From a virus: a stretch of 64,000 nucleotides of DNA. The notes under the pieces were generated by a model. That model did no database searches. It was given only the letters and a program-made list of their open reading frames with translations, and was not told where the DNA came from. The position numbers and the translations under genes were made by a program. The DNA lies in IMG/VR virus record IMGVR_UViG_3300049846_001037, positions 141,427 to 205,426 of that record; one strand, 5' to 3'. Shown piece after piece: positions 25,357-33,770 of the stretch (the first letter of the stretch is position 1; each line of letters starts with the position of its first letter).

Positions 25357-26112
25357 CTATTTGTTCAACGCTTTGATAGCTGCCCCTACTGCTGTGTCCA
25401 ACTTTGTATGTAGCTCTGTCAAAGTGGAGAAGGTAAAACTTTTCTGATAACCCTTTCCGTCGCTGCCTTCGATGTCTGAAAACACGTATATCTCAGGCTT
25501 CTTGATGTCGAACTTCTTGTGGGTACTGGTTGGATTATAGTAATAAACCTTTACAATGAATGAGAAGTCCCAACGAGTCTGGTAGTCTGATTCCAACTCA
25601 GAAAGATGCTCTGCCACTCTTGGAAGGTTCATTTGATACAAGTTGTGGTAGTCAATCTTATCATCGGGGACATCTTTCAATTCGCCAGGGAATGCTACCT
25701 TTACCTCTGCAATGGCATCCTTCGTGCACTCTGCCGATATTTCGCTCAACTTCTTATGTAGGCTTCCTGGGTACTTACCAGAAGAAAGCATGTCGTTTGC
25801 GGTTGTATGTCCTATTAAACCAAAAGCGCCGTTGACGTGGGACCAGAATCCACTGCGGCTCTGCCACTCAAGTTCAAAGTTATCCTCGTTTATCTCGTCT
25901 TCATTGAAAAAGTCAGCCAAAGAACAGAAAGAATCAGCGTGTTGGTTTAAGACCGATTTGATGACAATAGCAATATTGGGATTGCTCTCTATGTCATCAA
26001 GAGGTAAGTCTCTTAGATTCTCCTTGTCCTGAGCAGCCTTCTCAGCAGCCTGCTGTTCTGCAAGCTCTTTATTGGTCGTCAAGAGGTCGGCTCTTCTGAA
26101 TGAGATGATCAT
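25357..26112 (-). CDS. Unknown protein with N-terminal FRRADLL tag
   Basis: A 251-residue protein beginning MIISFRRADLL, one of three in this operon with an S-x-R-x-A-D-L-L N-terminus. A polar helical linker follows, then a mixed domain. The ATG overlaps the upstream TGA (ATGA). No family recognised; the shared tag suggests common targeting, for example into the capsid. Confidence 0.77.
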   Translation of the reverse strand: MIISFRRADLLTTNKELAEQQAAEKAAQDKENLRDLPLDDIESNPNIAIVIKSVLNQHADSFCSLADFFNEDEINEDNFELEWQSRSGFWSHVNGAFGLIGHTTANDMLSSGKYPGSLHKKLSEISAECTKDAIAEVKVAFPGELKDVPDDKIDYHNLYQMNLPRVAEHLSELESDYQTRWDFSFIVKVYYYNPTSTHKKFDIKKPEIYVFSDIEGSDGKGYQKSFTFSTLTELHTKLDTAVGAAIKALNK

Positions 26113-26696
26113 CGGGGCTCCAACCAATTCTCAGCTTCGTTAAGTACCACTGGATTTGACATGTTGTGGTCGGCTAAATCTGCCTCTTGTGACTTGACTA
26201 CACTAACCTCGTAGCTGCCATCACCCCTAATAGCCTGAACAACGCCATCAAACTCTGTCCCAAAATACTTAAACTTGACCTCGCTGCCTGCTGGGAACTT
26301 GGCATCCATAATCTTGTAGGTGGCATAGACAGCACCGGAGGGCAATACTCCGCCAGATAACTTTCCCTTGTAATAATAGGGAGCCATAGAGTTCAGCGTG
26401 TTACCTACGGCATCTAGGGTATTCTTGTAAATGTTCCTCTCTCTAGCTGGAACTGGCATGGCATATTTGTTGGAGTCAACATCTACCTCTCCAACAGAAT
26501 TGACAGTCCAAGACCTTTCTAGGTTAGCCATGATCGTAACAAGAAGGTGTTGCATAAATGCGCTAACCCTAGTGGTACTGATTTTTGAATCAACGCTATC
26601 ACCCTCTGGACCATTGTAAATGACAAGCGTAAGACGGACCAATCTCTTGTCCTCATCTACCTTCTTTAAGAGGTCGGCTTGTCTGTAAGAAATCAT
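26109..26696 (-). CDS. Unknown protein with N-terminal YRQADLL tag
   Basis: A 195-residue protein beginning MISYRQADLL. The C-terminal ~60 residues (KFKYFGTEFDGVVQAIRGDGSYEV) look like a small SH3-like barrel. Family unknown. ATGA overlaps on both sides place it in a tightly coupled four-gene operon with the other tagged proteins. Confidence 0.77.
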   Translation of the reverse strand: MISYRQADLLKKVDEDKRLVRLTLVIYNGPEGDSVDSKISTTRVSAFMQHLLVTIMANLERSWTVNSVGEVDVDSNKYAMPVPARERNIYKNTLDAVGNTLNSMAPYYYKGKLSGGVLPSGAVYATYKIMDAKFPAGSEVKFKYFGTEFDGVVQAIRGDGSYEVSVVKSQEADLADHNMSNPVVLNEAENWLEPR

Positions 26697-27514
26697 TGGG
26701 TGATGAACTCCGTCATGATGATCATGGTCTTATCGTTACGTCCTTGCATGGGCTCAATATTGACCATGATGAAACTGCTCTTGTGTATCTGCTTGAATGA
26801 TTCACAGACTCTCTTTATGACTTCATTATACTGCGAATTCACATCGTCGCCCAAGGCTTTCGTGTATAAGCCGTTGCCCTCTCGGTGCAGCCCATTCTCA
26901 ACCAGCGCTATCTTGAAGCTGTTTGCCATGTCGTCATTGCGGAGGATATCATATATGTCAAAGTAAACAATGGACTGCCAACCACCGTTGACAGACCTAG
27001 TGCCTCTTGTGGCATTGACATAGTACTCCTCATGCCTCTTGCTTATTTGTGATTCTACTGTTCTCATTTTTAGGTTTGCTTCTATTCCTCTGTCCTTAAT
27101 TTCCTCTTCATCAAATTTGAAGTTCTGATTGCGCCTCAAGTCCCTGATGTCTATAGGGAAGTCATTGGGCTTAGTGCTGATCTCTCTGGTCAAGATGGCA
27201 TCCCTTATGAGGTTGCCGCTGCGGTTGATATCGAAGACTACGTAAAATGATGGCGTGTGTATCCTGACCCAGTTTTGTTTTACCAACTCAAAGGATGGAG
27301 TCTCGCCCATACCCCTCTTGATGTCTGCCCTTATGGAGTCAGCGCTCGGCAAGTTATATCCCTTCTTCTGTAGCCACTCATAATGATCAAGCATCCACTC
27401 GGCATGAGTCATGTCGTTGACTGGATAGACGTTACCACTGGGATCGATCCAACCTGAATAGTTGACTCGACCCATCGTGGGGTTGCCTAAGCTTCTGAGT
27501 GAGATTGTTATCAT
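26693..27514 (-). CDS. Unknown protein, weakly tagged
   Basis: A 273-residue protein beginning MITISLRSLGNP, where only S-x-R is shared with the tags of its neighbours. A short Pro/Gly/Asn-rich stretch is followed by an alpha/beta body. Family unknown. Overlapping start and stop codons show coupling to both neighbours. Confidence 0.77.
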   Translation of the reverse strand: MITISLRSLGNPTMGRVNYSGWIDPSGNVYPVNDMTHAEWMLDHYEWLQKKGYNLPSADSIRADIKRGMGETPSFELVKQNWVRIHTPSFYVVFDINRSGNLIRDAILTREISTKPNDFPIDIRDLRRNQNFKFDEEEIKDRGIEANLKMRTVESQISKRHEEYYVNATRGTRSVNGGWQSIVYFDIYDILRNDDMANSFKIALVENGLHREGNGLYTKALGDDVNSQYNEVIKRVCESFKQIHKSSFIMVNIEPMQGRNDKTMIIMTEFITQ

Positions 27515-27906
27515 GCCTTTGAGAATGTAAAAAGAATGGATTTGTCTACGTTGGAAACTTCCATTGTTGCATCTCCGAACCCCAATCTTGCGGCAATACC
27601 ACTAACAAGACCCTGGGCGTACTTTCGTCCTCTTTCTAGGTCGTAAGATGGAAAGTTCTTGTAGATGTTATTGGCTGAACTCTGGGGTATCTCGAACTTA
27701 TTGAACGCAAGGATATCTCTCATGAAATCTGACATCCCTTGATTGACAAACTCTGGATAATTACCCATCCATTTGCCGTCAACAATCTGCGCCACCTCTG
27801 GCCTAAAGGCTATCTGCACACCCTTATCACCTTCGACAAAGCCAATGATGCCGTAAGTCTTGGGATTTAAGCTTTCTAAAAGATCGGCGTGGCGGGATGA
27901 TAGCAT
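27511..27906 (-). CDS. Unknown protein with N-terminal SRHADLL tag
   Basis: A 131-residue protein beginning MLSSRHADLL, the first gene of the tagged operon. A small alpha/beta domain follows. There is no Shine-Dalgarno site; the ATG stands four bases after a TTTATA-N9-TATCAT motif, so the transcript is probably nearly leaderless. Confidence 0.78.
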   Translation of the reverse strand: MLSSRHADLLESLNPKTYGIIGFVEGDKGVQIAFRPEVAQIVDGKWMGNYPEFVNQGMSDFMRDILAFNKFEIPQSSANNIYKNFPSYDLERGRKYAQGLVSGIAARLGFGDATMEVSNVDKSILFTFSKA

Positions 27907-27910
27907 GGTT

Positions 27911-27931
27911 ATGATACTACTTTTTTATAAA
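27911..27931 (-). promoter_or_regulatory. TTTATA-N9-TATCAT promoter-like motif
   Basis: It starts in the T-run of the upstream terminator and ends four bases before the first gene of the tagged operon. Confidence 0.65.
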
Positions 27932-27960
27932 AAAGCCCCACCTATTTCGGTGAGGCTTCT
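27926..27960 (-). terminator. Rho-independent terminator closing the 28-37.9 kb run
   Basis: AAGCCCCACC pairs with GGTGAGGCTT (one mismatch), followed by TTTTTTAT, which doubles as the start of the next promoter motif. Confidence 0.85.
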
Positions 27961-27982
27961 TCATTCAATGATATTGTTATAC

Positions 27983-28177
27983 TTACTTGCGTTTGAGGGC
28001 TACCCAGATAATCCCTAGCACCAGCAGGAAAAGCAGCCCATACATCAAACCAAAGGTCAGCTTAGAAAAGACGACCATGACCATGTAATAGAAAGTATGC
28101 GCAATTGTTCCAATGCCGTAACCTACGATGGCTACCAACAAGAACGAAGCAATGATCCATCCCGCCAACTTGTTCAT
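27983..28177 (-). CDS. Small membrane protein, two segments
   Basis: A 64-residue, almost wholly hydrophobic protein with helices near residues 5-27 and 38-60 and a KRK end. Phage proteins of this kind include holins and membrane-acting takeover factors, but no diagnostic feature is present. It overlaps the upstream gene as ATGA. Confidence 0.77.
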   Translation of the reverse strand: MNKLAGWIIASFLLVAIVGYGIGTIAHTFYYMVMVVFSKLTFGLMYGLLFLLVLGIIWVALKRK

Positions 28178-28581
28178 TTAGGATCTCCCAGTAGCAACCT
28201 GCGTATCTTTCCTTCACCTACATGATCAAACCCAGTTCCCTCACAGTAGGGACAGGGGTCTCCAATCTTCTTCTTTGACCCACCATAACCATCACAAGTC
28301 TTACACTTCCACTGCTCAACCATGTAAAGGATGTTGGAGCCTACGTTTGTTCCCAGCCATTGAATGACCGTGTTGGCAACGAACAAGTCTCTCTTGGTGA
28401 CAGGTCCACGAAATGGTCTGCCCCCATCGCCATTGGTCAGAAGAGCAACAAGAGTCTGATGTCCTCTGTTGAACTCAAATGACTTTGCGAACAACCTCTC
28501 ACGTCCGCTGTGTATCTGCTGCAGCCGGTGAGCATCGTTACCCTGATAGGCTTTCTTGACTTTGATGGTCGTAGGCTTCAC
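28174..28581 (-). CDS. Zinc-finger protein with DnaJ-type knuckles
   Basis: A 135-residue protein with CKTCDGYG and CPYCEGTG near residues 93-118, as in the zinc region of DnaJ, but no J-domain. The N-terminal part is basic. Its role is unknown; such knuckles bind zinc and often protein partners. Confidence 0.77.
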   Translation of the reverse strand: MKPTTIKVKKAYQGNDAHRLQQIHSGRERLFAKSFEFNRGHQTLVALLTNGDGGRPFRGPVTKRDLFVANTVIQWLGTNVGSNILYMVEQWKCKTCDGYGGSKKKIGDPCPYCEGTGFDHVGEGKIRRLLLGDPK

Positions 28582-28796
28582 TTCTTCCCCTTAAACTTCT
28601 TGCATGCTTCTATCTCGCCGTCTTCCAATGCGGCGAAGCAAGGAACGCATTGCCACATCTTCTCTGATTCGAAATATCTCAGGAAGCCAACCTTCTTGCC
28701 GTACTTGCAGGGGTAAATCTTAGCCGTGTCCATGACCTCTGCCGTTGGCGTTACAGCCTGCAATGAGACACACAAAAATAGGGCTTTGAGTATCAC
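28578..28796 (-). CDS. Small secreted-type protein
   Basis: A 72-residue protein with a hydrophobic N-terminus (MILKALFLCVSLQAV) that may be a signal peptide, and cysteines (CKYG, CVPC, CKKF) in the short remainder. Family unknown. It is coupled to the zinc-finger gene downstream. Confidence 0.7.
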   Translation of the reverse strand: MILKALFLCVSLQAVTPTAEVMDTAKIYPCKYGKKVGFLRYFESEKMWQCVPCFAALEDGEIEACKKFKGKK

Positions 28797-28802
28797 GACA
28801 AC

Positions 28803-29195
28803 CTAGAAGTGATAGATGATACAGGTAAGCCCACCCAAAGCACCAAAGACCATATCCTCGGTTTTGATGTTGCTCTGGTTCTTTTCGGCATAGTAAGCCG
28901 ACACAGCAGTTCCTCCCGCCATACCCAAGAGGAGTTTGCCGATCAAGTACTTGGTTGCCCTGCCATCATTCCACATGCGGTAGGATTGCTCATCTCCCAC
29001 CCAAACCGAGACCAACTTGGCTGTGGTTATTTCGCTTTGTCCAGACATGCCAAGGTAAACATCGTAGAGGGTTGCGCTTGCATAGCCAGACACGTATGCC
29101 CAACCAATGTTTGCGTCATCCCATTTTACGGAGATGTCGGTTGCCGAAAGGTTGGACGAGAAAAGAAGTAGAAACCCTAAGACCCATGCTTTCAT
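28803..29195 (-). CDS. Secreted or membrane protein with signal peptide
   Basis: A 130-residue protein. The start at MKAWVLGFLLLFSS gives a good signal peptide ending near SNLSA; the upstream in-frame ATG would bury it. A second hydrophobic stretch lies near residues 90-107. Family unknown; probably periplasmic or inner-membrane. Confidence 0.75.
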   Translation of the reverse strand: MKAWVLGFLLLFSSNLSATDISVKWDDANIGWAYVSGYASATLYDVYLGMSGQSEITTAKLVSVWVGDEQSYRMWNDGRATKYLIGKLLLGMAGGTAVSAYYAEKNQSNIKTEDMVFGALGGLTCIIYHF

Positions 29196-29479
29196 CTCAC
29201 AGCCTCTTCCTCTTTCCGCATCCAATGATCAAAAGCCTCAAGGGAAGCCTCAAGCAGTTCTTCCTTGAGTTCTGCGGTGGCATAGAAGTAGTCGAAGCCA
29301 ATGACTGGATGCTTGGGGAAACAGAGGTTGGGTCTCTGCTTGCCACGCATGAGGGCAACGCTGTTGAAGCCCAGTCGGCCCAACTCGTTCTCATAGGCTC
29401 CACTGATGAAGCCAATGATGTTCTCGTTGATGTTGGAGTCTTCGGGTATCGGATGAAACTTTATATTCACAAAACCCAT
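29192..29479 (-). CDS. Unknown small protein
   Basis: A 95-residue soluble protein (MGFVNIKFHPIPED...). This ATG follows AGGGGTG; the longer frame begins with a TTG inside the upstream gene. No family recognised. Coupled as ATGA to the signal-peptide gene downstream. Confidence 0.72.
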   Translation of the reverse strand: MGFVNIKFHPIPEDSNINENIIGFISGAYENELGRLGFNSVALMRGKQRPNLCFPKHPVIGFDYFYATAELKEELLEASLEAFDHWMRKEEEAVR

Positions 29480-29489
29480 GATATCACCC

Positions 29490-30098
29490 CTATTCAAAAG
29501 TAATCGCAGCGCCGAAAATCATCGTGGTTAGAGATATTCCAAGGACCACTATTGCTCCTAAGACTCCAAGGAAAATGCTTTTATCTAGCTTAAAGCACTC
29601 CTTGAAGACCATCAACATCTCATGGGCTTCATCTTGCTCTTGCCCAGTGATCTGTTGGATGGCTGTCTGGTAAGCCAAACTGTTCTCGTCCATGTCCTGT
29701 ATCTTGACCAATCTTTCCTCAAGCGACTTCAATGCCTCAAGGTTCTTCTCAAAATCAAGGTCTGGAGTCTTAAGCCAAATGGCGGACGAGGGAGCAAACT
29801 TGTCCTTGTTCTCAGACAACTTACTGTAAAAGGTATGAATGTATTCGCTCTTGGCCTTGATGGTTGATGACTTAACGCCCAGATCCCAGAAACTCTTGTA
29901 GTCACGCTTGTATTCGAAGGATACCATCACGGCGGCTATGCAAAAGTAAGTAAAGCAAATGAGACCAGTGACCATTGCTATGGCTCCCGCAGTGCCACCC
30001 TCGGTTCGTCCATAATTGTCTCTGCGATATGCTGCGATAACAAAAAAGACAAATGATATTGGAAGCAGGATTGATAGTGTGATTGTCAAAGCGTCCAT
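29490..30098 (-). CDS. Membrane protein with long coiled middle
   Basis: A 202-residue protein with membrane helices near residues 3-22, 36-60 and 173-200 and a helical, charged middle that may form a coiled coil. GGGAG precedes the chosen ATG. No family recognised. Confidence 0.77.
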   Translation of the reverse strand: MDALTITLSILLPISFVFFVIAAYRRDNYGRTEGGTAGAIAMVTGLICFTYFCIAAVMVSFEYKRDYKSFWDLGVKSSTIKAKSEYIHTFYSKLSENKDKFAPSSAIWLKTPDLDFEKNLEALKSLEERLVKIQDMDENSLAYQTAIQQITGQEQDEAHEMLMVFKECFKLDKSIFLGVLGAIVVLGISLTTMIFGAAITFE

Positions 30099-30099
30099 C

Positions 30100-30258
30100 T
30101 TATTCTCCCTGTTGTTTGTGACCCTCACGGGCCAACCTGACTAACTCGATCATTTCTTGATGCGAAATGTCACTGCCGCCGCCGTCAGAGTCGCCCACCG
30201 AATAGAAGGCGTTGACAGCCACAGCTCTCCAAATCTCGTTAAGCCTCTCGTCCGTCAT
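30100..30258 (-). CDS. Small unknown protein, 52 residues
   Basis: A short frame starting MTDERLNEIWRAV and ending GHKQQGE, with GGAGG before the ATG. It fills the gap between two membrane-protein genes, and its stop is one base from the next start. It contains a GDSDGGGSD turn. Function unknown. Confidence 0.72.
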   Translation of the reverse strand: MTDERLNEIWRAVAVNAFYSVGDSDGGGSDISHQEMIELVRLAREGHKQQGE

Positions 30259-30329
30259 CTCAAATCCTCCCCAAAGATGCTATCAACATGCCCTAATGCT
30301 GTCAATCGGAATCTGACGAGTAAGTATAA

Positions 30330-30800
30330 CTACTTACCCCAGATGTGTCTCCACAAACCTCGGAAGTTCCTATAAAAACCGATGTCAGTTACAAAGTCAC
30401 TGTAAAAGTCTTTGAAGTAAACCAGCAGGATGACTGGACCAAGAAGAGATGCAAGCAACCCCAAAACCAATCTTGTTACCACTGAGAAATTACGAGACTC
30501 CTCCCACCCAGCAATAAAAGCTGCGGGAAAAGAAACAAGCAGCATTAGGGCATAGCAAGAAACAACCCAAACCAAAAAGACCGGCACCATCACCAAGAGC
30601 AATGCGGCAGAGATAGACCATTGAAAGAATTTCGGATACCTTGGTTGAGTCTGTATTACCCCGAACTCTCTGTTGGGTGTGGCTTCTGCTGCTACCGCTG
30701 TCTCAAAGAGGATCTTATGAGAAAAGCTACCAGCCTCCTGCATCTTTTTAACAGGACGCATGACCTTCTTGATGCCTTTGATGAAATCATTTCTTCTCAT
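30330..30800 (-). CDS. Membrane protein, two to three segments
   Basis: A 156-residue protein with an amphipathic basic N-terminus, membrane segments near residues 62-88 and 100-130, and a Trp-rich end. The inner ATG is chosen so that the frame overlaps the upstream gene by only 14 bases. Family unknown. Confidence 0.75.
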   Translation of the reverse strand: MRRNDFIKGIKKVMRPVKKMQEAGSFSHKILFETAVAAEATPNREFGVIQTQPRYPKFFQWSISAALLLVMVPVFLVWVVSCYALMLLVSFPAAFIAGWEESRNFSVVTRLVLGLLASLLGPVILLVYFKDFYSDFVTDIGFYRNFRGLWRHIWGK

Positions 30801-31152
30801 CGATGATCTCATATCGAGGCTCAAAACCCTTACGGGTCAATTGAGCATTCAATTCCTTGGCCGTCTTGTTATATTGGTCTGTGTAAATGGGAGGACATCC
30901 CTTGAGAGCCCTTTGGTGACTCATGTTCCTAAGCCATCTGTCTGGATTAGCGGCATCTGAACAAGGCATACAGAAGCCCATGAACTGAGGCTCATATCCA
31001 TCCTGCACCTTTTTCTCGTAATCCACATAGCCGCAAGGAACGCAGGGAGCAATGGAGCCCTTGTAGACCATCGTTCCTGTGGCCAACAGCAACGCCGCCA
31101 GAAATCCCCACAAGGCAACGACCCCAACGATCTCTTTTGTTTTCTTGGTCAT
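30787..31152 (-). CDS. Single-pass membrane protein with cysteine motifs
   Basis: A 121-residue protein, one membrane helix (residues 8-28), then a domain with CVPCGY and CMPCSD, probably zinc-binding or disulphide-bonded. Family unknown. Coupled on both sides. Confidence 0.75.
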   Translation of the reverse strand: MTKKTKEIVGVVALWGFLAALLLATGTMVYKGSIAPCVPCGYVDYEKKVQDGYEPQFMGFCMPCSDAANPDRWLRNMSHQRALKGCPPIYTDQYNKTAKELNAQLTRKGFEPRYEIIDEKK

Positions 31153-31433
31153 ATCTCCCCCGTCTTAACGAACTTCTGCAGAACAGGCAACAACATCTTT
31201 ACCTGCTCCTGATTGAGATGCATAGCTCCGTAGTCCACTATCTTGTTGGCGTTCATACCCATTTGAGGTCCAGTCTCAGTGACGCCAATCCATATAGCGG
31301 CCTGAGTAGCCAGAGAAGATGGCTGCAAGATGCACCGCTTCTCATAGCGGTCAATGAACGTGTAATAAGTGCCACCCGTGCTGTCCTTCTTCTTTTTCAG
31401 CGTTGCCTTTGGCGGCTTATGCAGGGCTCCCAT
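31149..31433 (-). CDS. Unknown small protein
   Basis: A 94-residue basic protein with a Lys-rich N-terminus and an NQEQVKMLLPVLQKF helix at the end. Family unknown. It overlaps the DUF4031 gene by 17 bases. Confidence 0.72.
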   Translation of the reverse strand: MGALHKPPKATLKKKKDSTGGTYYTFIDRYEKRCILQPSSLATQAAIWIGVTETGPQMGMNANKIVDYGAMHLNQEQVKMLLPVLQKFVKTGEI

Positions 31434-31686
31434 CTTCTCTCCTTTTTCTGATCAATCTTCCCATGAATCGCCGGTCCACCTGTAGGGCTCCAGCCTCTAT
31501 GGCCTTCTTCTTGTATTCTTGGCTAACGTCAAAGTGTTCCTTTGGCGTTCCTGCATACTGCAACCACTTCCTGCTCAAACCTATCTTGTCAGCCATCGCC
31601 AACAACTCTTCGGAAGTGTCGGCTAACATGTGGCTCATGATCATCCGACCATACTTAGCCTTCATGTCGTCTACATAGACAGCCAT
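31417..31686 (-). CDS. DUF4031 family protein
   Basis: An 89-residue protein with the DUF4031 pattern: MAVYVDDMKAKYGRM, MSHMLADTSEELLAMA, a lysine-rich K-x-W segment and HFDVSQ. The family occurs in phages and bacteria and has no settled function; its compact Asp/His pattern suggests a metal- or nucleotide-binding fold. The start overlaps the upstream stop as TAATG. Confidence 0.8.
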   Translation of the reverse strand: MAVYVDDMKAKYGRMIMSHMLADTSEELLAMADKIGLSRKWLQYAGTPKEHFDVSQEYKKKAIEAGALQVDRRFMGRLIRKRREDGSPA

Positions 31687-32015
31687 TACTTTGCCGTTGA
31701 ACTGACAGCCTCAGGTGTAGCTATGGCCGTGGGCGTGAAGGTCGGCTGAGGCGTAGATGTGGGTCGGGGTGTGGGCTCGTATTTCACAACCGCCTGACAG
31801 ACCTGCCTTCTGTGATAGATGGTGAATCCGTCTTTTTTGTCAAAGGTAGAAACACTCACCGAGCCGAAAGGTTGCCAGCCCGCCTTGATCATTTCATTGG
31901 TCTCTGTCGTCACGGATTCTTCATCCCAGCCACAGACAGCCTTGTAGGCGGTTATCTTCTCAGCCAGTAGCGGTGCAGCCACAGCAAGAATCAAGAACAA
32001 GATAGCCTTTTTCAT
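31686..32015 (-). CDS. Secreted DUF1737-like protein with Pro/Thr tail
   Basis: A 109-residue protein with a signal peptide (MKKAILFLILAVAAPLLA), then a domain with NEMIKAGWQPFGSVS and a final Q-x-x-V strand as in DUF1737, and a tail of Thr-Pro repeats. A relative without the tail is encoded at 56.7 kb. Probably periplasmic or cell-surface. Confidence 0.77.
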   Translation of the reverse strand: MKKAILFLILAVAAPLLAEKITAYKAVCGWDEESVTTETNEMIKAGWQPFGSVSVSTFDKKDGFTIYHRRQVCQAVVKYEPTPRPTSTPQPTFTPTAIATPEAVSSTAK

Positions 32016-32321
32016 TTACGCCTCCTTGATGATGATGAGACTGTCATCGCTCCAACCATGCATGAGGTTGGCATTGAAGAGGGCAGCATATTCCCCATCT
32101 CTCCTGCGCTGACCCTTCTTCCACGCCAGCGAATAGAGGGGCGTTCCATCGCAATCCCTGTCGTGGGAAGCAATGTAGCCCCTGACACCATGACTGTCGT
32201 GGTAGTCACAGTTGACCTCAACCAGAGTATCCAGAGGAATCTTGTGCTTGATCTCCAGATTGTTCTGCCTGACGGTCTTGCCATTGGCTTCAACAACATC
32301 GCTGATGCTCATGACTCTCAT
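32016..32321 (-). CDS. Unknown beta-rich protein
   Basis: A 101-residue protein with alternating strands (LVEVNCDYHDSHGVRGYIASHDRDCDG) suggesting a small barrel. No family recognised. It abuts the secreted DUF1737-like gene. Confidence 0.73.
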   Translation of the reverse strand: MRVMSISDVVEANGKTVRQNNLEIKHKIPLDTLVEVNCDYHDSHGVRGYIASHDRDCDGTPLYSLAWKKGQRRRDGEYAALFNANLMHGWSDDSLIIIKEA

Positions 32322-32653
32322 TTGCCACGCTCCAAAAAGAACAGGGAAGTACCTGGGTCTTCTATGCCCTTGCGGAGAAGTCTCATCTTATAGACCTCAT
32401 CCTCTATCTCTAACCATGCATTCCAGTAAACCAGCCTGACACCTGACTCTCTCAACTCAATGGTGTGACCATAGAGACGAGACTCTTTGAAGCCACAGAT
32501 TTCCTTCATGTGTTCAAGCTCTTTACCTTCTAAGCCCTGCAGCGTCTTACGGATGTGCTGCTTCATCAGCCGCCGATACCATCTCAGGGCTACGAACTGC
32601 TCTATCTTATAGAGAGCAATCCTGTAATAGAAGGCAATCTTGCTTAGACGCAT
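32318..32653 (-). CDS. Unknown basic helical protein
   Basis: A 111-residue protein with basic N-terminal helices (KIAFYYRIALYKIEQF). The start one base after the stop of the small upstream gene was preferred over an upstream in-frame ATG that would run through that gene. Family unknown. Confidence 0.7.
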   Translation of the reverse strand: MRLSKIAFYYRIALYKIEQFVALRWYRRLMKQHIRKTLQGLEGKELEHMKEICGFKESRLYGHTIELRESGVRLVYWNAWLEIEDEVYKMRLLRKGIEDPGTSLFFLERGK

Positions 32654-32654
32654 G

Positions 32655-32834
32655 TCAGTAGCTAGCTCTGCTGCTTCGCCCTCTGCGACCCTCACCATAA
32701 GCCCCACCGCCATAGGTGCGACGGCGCTGACTCTCACTGCTAGTGGGAGTTGGAGTGGCCTCCCTCTTTTCCTTCTCTACCTGACCAGGGCTCTTGAGAT
32801 AGGGGTCAGGCTTCTTGCCCAATCGCTTTTCCAT
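32655..32834 (-). CDS. Small disordered Arg/Gly/Ser protein
   Basis: A 59-residue frame beginning MEKRLGKKPDP with GTAGGAG before it. The C-terminal half is rich in Arg, Gly and Ser (RRRTYGGGAYGEGRRGRSS), like RNA-binding RGG regions. Function unknown. Confidence 0.68.
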   Translation of the reverse strand: MEKRLGKKPDPYLKSPGQVEKEKREATPTPTSSESQRRRTYGGGAYGEGRRGRSSRASY

Positions 32835-32842
32835 CTCATCTC

Positions 32843-33094
32843 CTACTGAGGTTCAACATTGACTTGGCAATCATACCTTTGCCCGTTCTTGCAGTCGTAG
32901 AGATACATGCCGCAATAGGCCGTGCCCATGCCAGCACACTCCACGATGGTCCCCGATGCCAGCCGATACTTGTGGTATCTGGAAGGATCCGATGGCATAT
33001 CACCCCAACCCTGATAAGCCCCATAGACACAGAAGCCTAAAAAGGCCGCTATACCCAGAATGGTCCAAGCCAATGCTTTTAGAAATTGTTTCAC
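32843..33094 (-). CDS. Membrane protein with GTG start
   Basis: An 83-residue protein, one membrane helix near residues 5-27 and a Cys-containing outer part (CAGMGTAYCGMYLYDC). The GTG overlaps the upstream TGA (GTGA) and has GAGG five bases away; the longer ATG frame overlaps more and lacks a site. It shares the short Cys domain style of the lipoproteins at 48.7 and 62.8 kb. Confidence 0.72.
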   Translation of the reverse strand: MKQFLKALAWTILGIAAFLGFCVYGAYQGWGDMPSDPSRYHKYRLASGTIVECAGMGTAYCGMYLYDCKNGQRYDCQVNVEPQ

Positions 33095-33591
33095 ACTGAC
33101 CTCATGAGGGTATTGATATATTCCTTGGCCTTGCCGTAGCCCCAAGCATGGATGTACTTCTCATCCTTAGTCACATCCTCTTTGGGGAAGAGTGTCTTGG
33201 CATCGCTCTGGATGTTGGTCTGAGACCAGTCAATCATGATGACCCTTCGCCGCCAACCGATCTTGATGGGGCCTCGTGCTGTCGTCACCTCAAACCAAGG
33301 ATAGTGAGGACGGTCCCCATATTCCTCAGGTATCTCCTTGACATAGATGGGTTGCTGAAAGCAATCCAAAAGGTCAGCCTTCTCCCGCTTGATGTCTTCT
33401 TGAACCTCTGGGTCCAGCAGCTCGCTCTGAATCGACACGAATTCAGAGATCTTCTCACACATCTCTGACAGCAGGTTCTCCTCGTCTTTGGTCATCTTAC
33501 GCCCGGCCGCAATATGGATCTGGACGCCAAGCCTTCTGTTGCCAAAAGACTCGATGGAGGCTACCTTCTTGTACTTGAGACCTTTGCTCAT
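33091..33591 (-). CDS. Unknown protein
   Basis: A 166-residue protein of no recognised family. AAAGGAG before this ATG makes the start clear. It contains an acidic helix (EDIKREKADLLDCF) and a YPWFEVTTARGPIKIGWRRR strand region. Coupled as ATGA to the upstream gene. Confidence 0.75.
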   Translation of the reverse strand: MSKGLKYKKVASIESFGNRRLGVQIHIAAGRKMTKDEENLLSEMCEKISEFVSIQSELLDPEVQEDIKREKADLLDCFQQPIYVKEIPEEYGDRPHYPWFEVTTARGPIKIGWRRRVIMIDWSQTNIQSDAKTLFPKEDVTKDEKYIHAWGYGKAKEYINTLMRSV

Positions 33592-33770
33592 GATGAAACT
33601 CCTTTGGATTCCAAAATCTCCAGAGCCCTGGTTCGCCGGTCCTGAGCATCGGCGTGATAATCGTCCCACGAATCAATGAGCCTTCGCCTCATCAGCGGGG
33701 TGAAAAAGATACCAGCAGCCGTGAAAGCCTGATGTAGCTCCTTGGCTTCTTCGTCAGTTAGCGTAATCAC
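33588..33770 (-). CDS. Unknown small helical protein
   Basis: A 60-residue, mainly helical protein with charged N- and C-terminal halves (TDEEAKELHQAF; RRTRALEILESKG). ATGA overlaps on both sides. Function unknown. Confidence 0.72.
   Translation of the reverse strand: MITLTDEEAKELHQAFTAAGIFFTPLMRRRLIDSWDDYHADAQDRRTRALEILESKGVSS

Noticed and set aside
25357-27906. Recent tandem duplication of the tagged genes
   Set aside because: Only the first ~10 residues are alike; lengths (131-273) and the rest of the sequences differ, so a shared tag explains it better.
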